From Microvelia longipes (taxonomy: Eukaryota > Arthropoda > Insecta > Hemiptera > Veliidae), in NCBI GenBank assembly GCA_018340805.1, contig JACMZG010001913.1, forward strand, positions 4,178,152 to 4,242,151: a DNA stretch of 64,000 nucleotides, in the 5' to 3' direction. How positions within the stretch are numbered: the first letter of the stretch is position 1; each line of letters begins with the position of its first letter. Under the pieces are notes generated by a model. It had not been told where the DNA came from. It did not search any database and was given only the letters and a program-made list of their open reading frames with translations. Positions 59,207 through 64,000 of the stretch are shown here, one piece after another. A program made the translations under genes and the position numbers.

Positions 59207-59616
59207 TGTGAGCTACAGCGCTCGATATAAAAGCCAAATGGCACAAATTATCCAAATGGATGGTAAATGGAAAAATATAATTAAAATAGAGGAGGTAAAG
59301 CACTTACAGAAGCCGGCCTTAATTAACATCAAGCGCGTCTTGATTGCAAGTGTCTAATCATCTCATTTTTCTTAAAGATGTCATCTTTAGTTCCATAAAT
59401 CTCGTGAAGAGTGCAGCACCGGACAGACGATTTCGGCTACCGCGCTCGTAATTTACGTTTGAGATAGGCATAGTAAGACTATTTAGTTTAAAGGAATACC
59501 ACTAGAATGCGCGGGTTTAAGATTTACAAGTGCATAATAGATAAAGTGGAAGGAATAAAAGGTTGTCAGGCATATTAATTTGGGAAATTAAATTGAAGGA
59601 AAGATAGGATCAAACA
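59207..59616 (-). repeat. 5' LTR of the BEL/Pao element
   Basis: 410 bp. In element orientation it begins TGTTTGATCC and ends GAGCTCACA-type sequence (CACA). A TGG-starting candidate primer site lies three bases inside (59203 leftwards, TGGTCCATTTGCG); I could not assign a tRNA to it. Confidence 0.93.
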
Positions 59617-59740
59617 CGCCCCGATGACTAGGGGGCGAAATTTTGCCCCCTATGGATGTTTATAGTCTAGTATATGGAGTAAGAAGTGTTTTTTATATGT
59701 ATTCCCTATAGTGTCTTTGAAATACATCATATTAAAGAAT
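59617..59740. mobile_element. Right half of the small inverted-repeat element split by BEL/Pao
   Basis: Partner arm of 52700-52748, plus a GGGGGC...GCCCCC hairpin at 59631-59650. Confidence 0.6.
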
Positions 59741-60379
59741 TTTATGAAAAATTGATTTGATCTAATTTTTATGAATATTTAGTTTGATTAATAAAAACTT
59801 TATTTCACGATAAATAGTGTGGACACTCATAATTATGTAAAGCATTTCAATAAAAACATATTTTTTGGCATTGGTCTACTAGGACCATAACAGCCATGGA
59901 ATACTTTTTTATACTTTTATGACTTAATTAAATAATAAAAACTGTTTTGATAGAAAATATTAAAAAAAAATGTATTTGTTAAGAGAACTTTTAATATTAT
60001 GGATTTGTTATTATTAATAATTTACCATCTTGGTAAAAGAAAAAAAAAGTTTTTGCATGGAAATTCTTTATTTTATTATTATTTTTATCAATAAATATGT
60101 AAAAATCTTGGTTTTCCAAGTAAAAATTATTTTCCATTATCATTTTTGTATCAAGGTAATTGCAAGATGAGTAGGCACCAGGTAAGAAAAATTAAAACCC
60201 CACAAGACAAAAATGGGCAAGACTCACCCCAATTTATTGATGTTTTTAGAAGGGTTTTTAAAATATAATTTTAACAAAACCTTTGTTCAGAACTTATTTA
60301 CTTTTATACTAAACAATAGAGTTGTGGAGTCCAGATATAAGAAAAAATATGTAACAAGTCTCTCCACTGATGTTAAAGT

Positions 60380-60428
60380 ATAATGACAGAGCCAGCTTTC
60401 AGACTTATTAGATTATCATCAGTGCCTA
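60380..60428 (-). ncRNA. Degenerate hammerhead-like motif, inverted pair member
   Basis: On the minus strand: AGGCA, CTGATGA, a decayed helix II, GAAA, helix III AGC(TG)GCT, C, and TGTC pairing back to GGCA. Only two or three pairs of helix II survive, so activity is doubtful. An inverted partner lies at 60490-60545. Confidence 0.5.
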
Positions 60429-60489
60429 ACTAACAAAGTATAAAATTAAAGCTTACAAAAAAGTATACACAAACTTAAGAACTAAATAA

Positions 60490-60545
60490 TAAAATGATGA
60501 TAATGGACTGTTAAGTCCGAAAGCTGGTTCTGTCATTAAACTATA
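60490..60545 (+). ncRNA. Degenerate hammerhead-like motif, inverted pair partner
   Basis: Helix II GGACT(GTTA)AGTCC is perfect and is followed by GAAA and AGCTGGTTC, but the CTGATGA core has lost its first C (ATGATGA) and has extra bases. It matches the 60380-60428 motif in inverted orientation. Confidence 0.45.
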
Positions 60546-60944
60546 ACATCAGAGGAGAGACGTGTTTCATATTTACTTTTGTTTTTCATAAGACTGTAAA
60601 CAAATATCAGATAATCATAACATAACATTAAAAGGTTAATTACAGTCTATAGACTACTTTAAAAATCTTGACAGGTCAGTTTAGGCACTGACGATTCTAA
60701 AGAAAAAAAATCCCTACAAGAAGGGAGCGGGAAAAAACTATGAAAACAAATCAGATTATTTTACCCGTATTTTCTTGGCGATGTTTTTTTTACATTTCTT
60801 TTGTGTAGTTTTATTTTATAATATCATTTTTATTATTAATTTGAAAGTAGATTTCAAAACGATGTAAAGAAAAGAAGAACCACAAACAAAGTGAAAGATT
60901 GCCGGGAAGAAGGTTATTTCCCTACTGCGGTTATGATGGTAGGG

Positions 60945-61180
60945 ATTTTTTCTCTTTTCAAGTGTGGGGTTGGTGGCGGCTTTCTGACTGTAAGGTTCTG
61001 TTACACGTTCTTGACATTGGGCAGTCCTAGAACTATCAGCTCATAGCCTGTTTCAAAAGACGACTTATCATATGATTCTCTTCTCTTGTATACAATTTTT
61101 TAAGACTCTGACTTGGGATTGAACCCAAACTGTCTGGTGAAAAGACTCACGTGCTAACCACTAAACCAAGGGTACCTGCA
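60945..61180 (-). mobile_element. Second tRNA-headed SINE
   Basis: Minus strand: tRNA-like head with A box TGGTTTAGTGGTTAGCACG and B box GGGTTCAATCCC (near 61114-61126), followed by about 160 bp of unrelated body. D- and T-arm parts look tRNA-like but the acceptor strands do not pair, so it is a SINE or tRNA pseudogene rather than a working tRNA gene. Confidence 0.65.
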
Positions 61181-61203
61181 AATAAAATTGTTCAAAAACT
61201 TAC

Positions 61204-61353
61204 TCTTCTCTTGGAGCGTTATACTTCCTCTGCCATTCAAACTTATACTCAGGTTCATCGTCCTCCTTCTCTCTCTCCTTCTTAGCCCCCGGGGGTGCCT
61301 CGTACATAAAGTTAACACTCAGCTTGTCTTTGCTCTCCTTGCTCAGCATAGCT
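61204..61353 (-). CDS. CIR1: CIR1 homologue, internal exon ([13 protein letters not shown] block)
   Basis: A 150 bp exon between an acceptor (TTTCAG) and a donor (GTAAGT). It enters in phase 2, completing the Lys codon of the previous exon, and leaves in phase 2. It encodes the invariant CIR1 block [13 protein letters not shown] followed by an acidic stretch and EYKFEWQ, then NAPRE, all as in vertebrate CIR1. The spacing of these motifs is close to that in the known family. A tRNA-derived SINE sits immediately upstream of its donor side in the neighbouring intron (60945-61180). The block is diagnostic, so the family assignment rests mainly on this exon and the next one. Confidence 0.93.
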
Positions 61354-62519
61354 CTGAAATATTATCCGCAATATTAAACCAAATAAAACAAATCACCACA
61401 GCACAAGGCTAACTCCTTAAAGTGGATAATAATCCAAAATCATTAATACTTGTAACCAAAGAAATGTTTTTATTATTTGTTTATTTACTGAAGTGTGTAT
61501 GTGTTTGTTTAATTAAATAAAGAAAATTGTTTATTTAAAAAAATCACCTAATCGAATCAAATAAAAAAAAATCATTTATTGCTTTTTTCTTTACCAAAAT
61601 CAAAGAAAAAAAACAATACAACAAAATATCATACAACAAAAGTAATGAACATTATTATAATTTTGACATAAAATTATAGTATTATAAAAAATTTACAAAA
61701 GTTAGTAATAATTAAAAAAATCGGGTATGGGGTACCTCAGTACATTCCCTACGCTCATCCTCCCTGCTTTGGACTCACTTGGGTCGTCCTCAGAAATACA
61801 GTTTGCCAAATTTAAACTGCAACATGCCTTTGGACTTGCTACACTCATCTTCAGATAGTAAATACATCCGTATCATTCTCAGTGGTCACCCATACAGCAC
61901 TGACCATGCTCAATGCTCCTTAATTTTTATGATCCAACAAAAATCATGGATATACTTGTCATATTGAAACGAAACTTAGTGTACTCATTATTTAATAGGT
62001 AATAATAAACACTTGTACCAAATTTCAGCTCAATTGAACCATTTCCTATTTTTTTAAAAACGTACACAAGACATTCAATAAAAATTTAACTAATGCTGAT
62101 AATAAGGTGAAACGTGGCACATAAAAATGGCTACATGTGTGCCAAATCTTAATCCAATCGCATCATTTTTTATGTTTTATGATTTTTCGAAATTTTCACT
62201 GAGTCATTATTACAGGTTAATGACGTCATACATTTTTTCCGAATAGCACAACTACAGCGGTAGACTGATTTTTGTATACAATTTTAACTCTCTAGCATAA
62301 ATACACTGAGTGCTACGATGATAACAGACACACATACACATACAGACATATAACTTTAAGAAAACCACTCAGGAGGCCTTAAAAACACCTGAAACAGATA
62401 ATTCTTGCTTCATCCTGGTTCCGGATTGTTTTGCAAATACAATACTTTTCCTATATACCTACGGTATGGATGAGGAAAAGTAAAAATTTTCCATTATGAG
62501 TGTAAAGAAGGAGGCTTAC
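61354..62519 (-). other. CIR1 intron (1.2 kb) mostly occupied by a 5S-related repeat
   Basis: The repeat copy at 61710-62480 fills most of this intron. The rest is AT-rich sequence without other features. Confidence 0.75.
61710..62480 (-). repeat. 5S-related dispersed repeat, near-complete copy
   Basis: Best complete copy of a ~760 bp family. On the minus strand: a TTTTCCTCAT... start, the AGGCCTCCTGAGTGGTTTTC and CTGTATGTGTATGTGTGT part, CRE-like TGACGTCA (62221-62228), GAAACTTAGTG..., then a 5S rRNA-like segment at 61880-61936, and an end GGTACCCCATACCCGATTTTTT at about 61715. No open frame is shared between copies, so it looks non-coding. Confidence 0.85.
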
Positions 62520-62614
62520 TTATTGTTGTACAAATCTTGTTCCTTCTCGTACTGAACCCTCAACTCGTCTTGTTTTTTCTTATAAGCATCATCTTTTTGC
62601 TGAGCCATCCATAC
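62520..62614 (-). CDS. CIR1: CIR1 homologue, internal exon (Cir_N domain part)
   Basis: Leftmost-in-protein exon visible of a minus-strand gene matching CBF1-interacting corepressor 1. The 95 bp exon is bounded by an acceptor ending TTTTTAG and a donor GTAAGC. It begins in phase 0 with V-W-M-A-Q-Q-K and reads KKKQDELRVQYEKEQ, the C-terminal half of the Cir_N domain; in the vertebrate protein the same place carries VWMAEQK and KKKQEEL. It ends after two bases of a Lys codon completed by the next exon at 61353. CIR1 is a nuclear corepressor that bridges CBF1/RBPJ (Su(H) in insects) to histone deacetylase complexes and is also linked to splicing. The conserved initiator exon (about 23 residues in vertebrates) is not found up to 64000 and should lie outside the window. 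Confidence 0.88.
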
Positions 62615-64000
62615 CTAAAAACCGACCCATCATTTACAATGTTTACTTGTAAAAATAGTTTGATTAAACTCAGCCTCTGAGTTGAATTTGAACAACATAT
62701 CATAAAAATAAACCTAAAATAGTTGTTATTTCAGAGGAGGACCAGTAACACCCAAGATAAATCACATAGTCACAGTTTTTTTTAGGTAATAGAGGGGCTC
62801 CAACAACTTCAGAGTTTAAAAGTATAGGAGAAACACATATTAGGTGGTCTTACATCTATTTACATCGTAATAATTTATTAACAAAATATTTATTGGACTG
62901 TTAAGAATTAAATTCTAGGTTAATAATGAAGACTTCAGTCCTATTAGAGTTTTTATTTACATAAACATGTAATGTTTATGTAAATAAAAACTCTAATAGG
63001 ACTGAAGCAATAATTTATTAATGATAACCGACTACCCTAAAAAACTAGTTTAAGGTCTGTTATGAATAATCTCCCCAAATACCTGAATTGCATGATATCT
63101 CAAAGTATAGCAAAAGAAGCAATACAACTTGTTCACACTACTGAAACACCGCCTAGGAGAAGAAGCTGATGATTGCCTCTCAACTTAAATAAGGCCTTTT
63201 AGTATTGCCAACCTAGCAACTTCACTTTGAAATGTCAATGACTGTCTACAACCCAAATGGACATGACTTAGCGGGACAGAAAAATTGGTTTCCCTACTTT
63301 TTTGTACCAAAGACTTGGCGGGGAGGTTTTTAACCATACAAGTAGTTTTTTTGGTAAGATTTCATGCCTTTCTGAACGACTTCTGTTTAAAGTAAAAACA
63401 AAAGTAAACAAGATAGGTATTGTAGACAAAGCTGTTAAGGGTGCCAAGGGATTGTATACACCACTCTCAAGCTTTCTTTTCTGTAATGAGTACAACATAG
63501 GGATAATGAATTTGGGATTTATTGATACAGGAATGTTAAAATGTAACAGACAAATCCAAAAACCCTAAAACACCTAAATCCATTCAGTAGAAAAGAGTGC
63601 AGTTGGGTCAATGTCTAAAAAGTAGCGTACGCTAGCTTAGTCTCTAGCTCTGTGTTCATCATAGGAATATCAAATTTGAGATTTCATAAGGTCTAATGCC
63701 TGCACACAGGCATTAGACAAATCTAATAAAAAACCCTCTTACATGAAAATATGTTCAGTAGTTAATGCTGTATGTGCATCAAAATATAAAACTATCGTAT
63801 ACTACCTTAGTGTTCAGCGTAGGAACGTTGAATTACATATTTTATTAAGTAGGAATGTACACGAGCGTAAGACGAATCTAAAGAGTCTTGTAGTTTGATA
63901 GTTATAGGCAATAGATGTGTCAACACATAAAACCAACGTTTGCTATCTTAGTTTTTCGCTCCGTGTTCAGCATAGGAATTTTTATTTATTTATTTATTTA
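62615..64000. other. Probable CIR1 intron or upstream DNA
   Basis: Contains the perfect hairpin at 62933-63007. I looked for the conserved first CIR1 exon here and did not find it. Frames at 63268-63568 are not protein-like. Confidence 0.45.
62933..63007. repeat. Perfect 35 bp inverted repeat with 5 nt loop
   Basis: Left arm 62933-62967, loop TGTAA, right arm 62973-63007, with no mismatch. Could form a hairpin in DNA or RNA. No other copy seen in the window. Confidence 0.85.

Larger units (their letters stand above)
52749..59616 (-). mobile_element. BEL/Pao LTR retrotransposon, full length with frameshifts
   Basis: A complete 6868 bp element on the minus strand. Two 410 bp LTRs differ at one visible base (C near 53100, T near 59556). 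The flanks carry the 5 bp duplication CGCCC. The polyprotein has the BEL order: Gag (DUF1759-like), Cys/His knuckles, aspartic protease (DUF1758-like), reverse transcriptase (Pao family), RNase H, integrase and the DUF5641-like C-terminus. The coding frame is broken at about 56310, about 56100-56170, about 55150-55180 and between 54560 and 54280. The near-identical LTRs mean a recent insertion. It sits in a CIR1 intron in the same orientation as the gene. Confidence 0.95.
60350..60560. repeat. Inverted repeat of PLE terminal sequence
   Basis: About 50 bp arms (CTCTCC...TGATGTTA...AATGACAGA...CCAGCTTTC and its reverse complement) around a short AT-rich centre. Sequence on the left arm matches the 37690-37790 copy. 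Confidence 0.7.
52491..61203 (-). other. CIR1 intron (8.7 kb) containing a BEL/Pao element
   Basis: Contains the complete BEL/Pao element (52749-59616), the inverted-repeat element it entered, PLE-related inverted sequences with hammerhead-like motifs (60350-60560) and a tRNA-headed SINE (60945-61180). The stretch 59740-60340 is AT-rich with nothing recognisable. Confidence 0.8.

Noticed and set aside
61105..61180. tRNA gene with a possible CTT anticodon
   Set aside because: Anticodon-like loop and B box are present but the acceptor stem cannot form. It is treated as a SINE head.
62615..64000. First CIR1 exon within the window
   Set aside because: I found no ATG-initiated segment encoding the conserved N-terminal motif ending in phase 0 at a GT donor.

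Overview
This is a gene-poor, AT-rich nuclear window from an animal, most likely an arthropod and probably an insect. The reasons are spliced exons with GT/AG borders, BEL/Pao, Mag-type Gypsy and Penelope-like (PLE) retroelements, tRNA-headed SINEs and abundant (TA)n and minisatellite DNA. I cannot name the species. There is no sign of prokaryotic organisation, CRISPR or operons.

One host gene is recognisable. It lies on the minus strand over the right third of the window: six exons of a CIR1 homologue (CBF1-interacting corepressor) at 62520-62614, 61204-61353, 52390-52490, 51640-51830, 43574-43668 and a long RS-rich exon at 41413-42774. The splice phases agree at every junction. The first coding exon lies to the right of the window. 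Two introns are swollen by transposons. The 8.0 kb intron holds a 5S-related repeat, split by a PLE with inverted arms (43901-50688), which is itself split by a Mag-clade Gypsy element (44113-48538). The 8.7 kb intron holds a complete BEL/Pao element (52749-59616) inserted in a small inverted-repeat element.

The left two thirds (1-41 kb) contain no convincing host gene. They hold a decayed non-LTR retrotransposon (9.6-10.5 kb), a PLE remnant (15.0-15.5 kb), foldback elements (1.2-1.7, 14.4-14.9 and 16.7-17.6 kb), a long tRNA-headed SINE in two copies, many copies of a ~750 bp repeat that contains a 5S rRNA-like internal segment, and minisatellites with units of 9, 12, 23, about 26, 52 and 58 bp. 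About 25.7-33.5 kb is unusually free of recognisable repeats.

The most interesting signals are RNA- and structure-level ones. There are several hammerhead-ribozyme-like motifs (in both inverted arms of the PLE, at 37.7, 40.4 and 60.4 kb). There is the 5S-derived repeat family. There are also recurrent GNA-triloop hairpins built on GCGAAGC, one of which caps a ~107 nt stem-loop. Both LTR elements have nearly identical LTRs yet several frameshifts, and the CIR1 terminal exon also carries a frameshift, so residual indel errors in the assembly should be considered.
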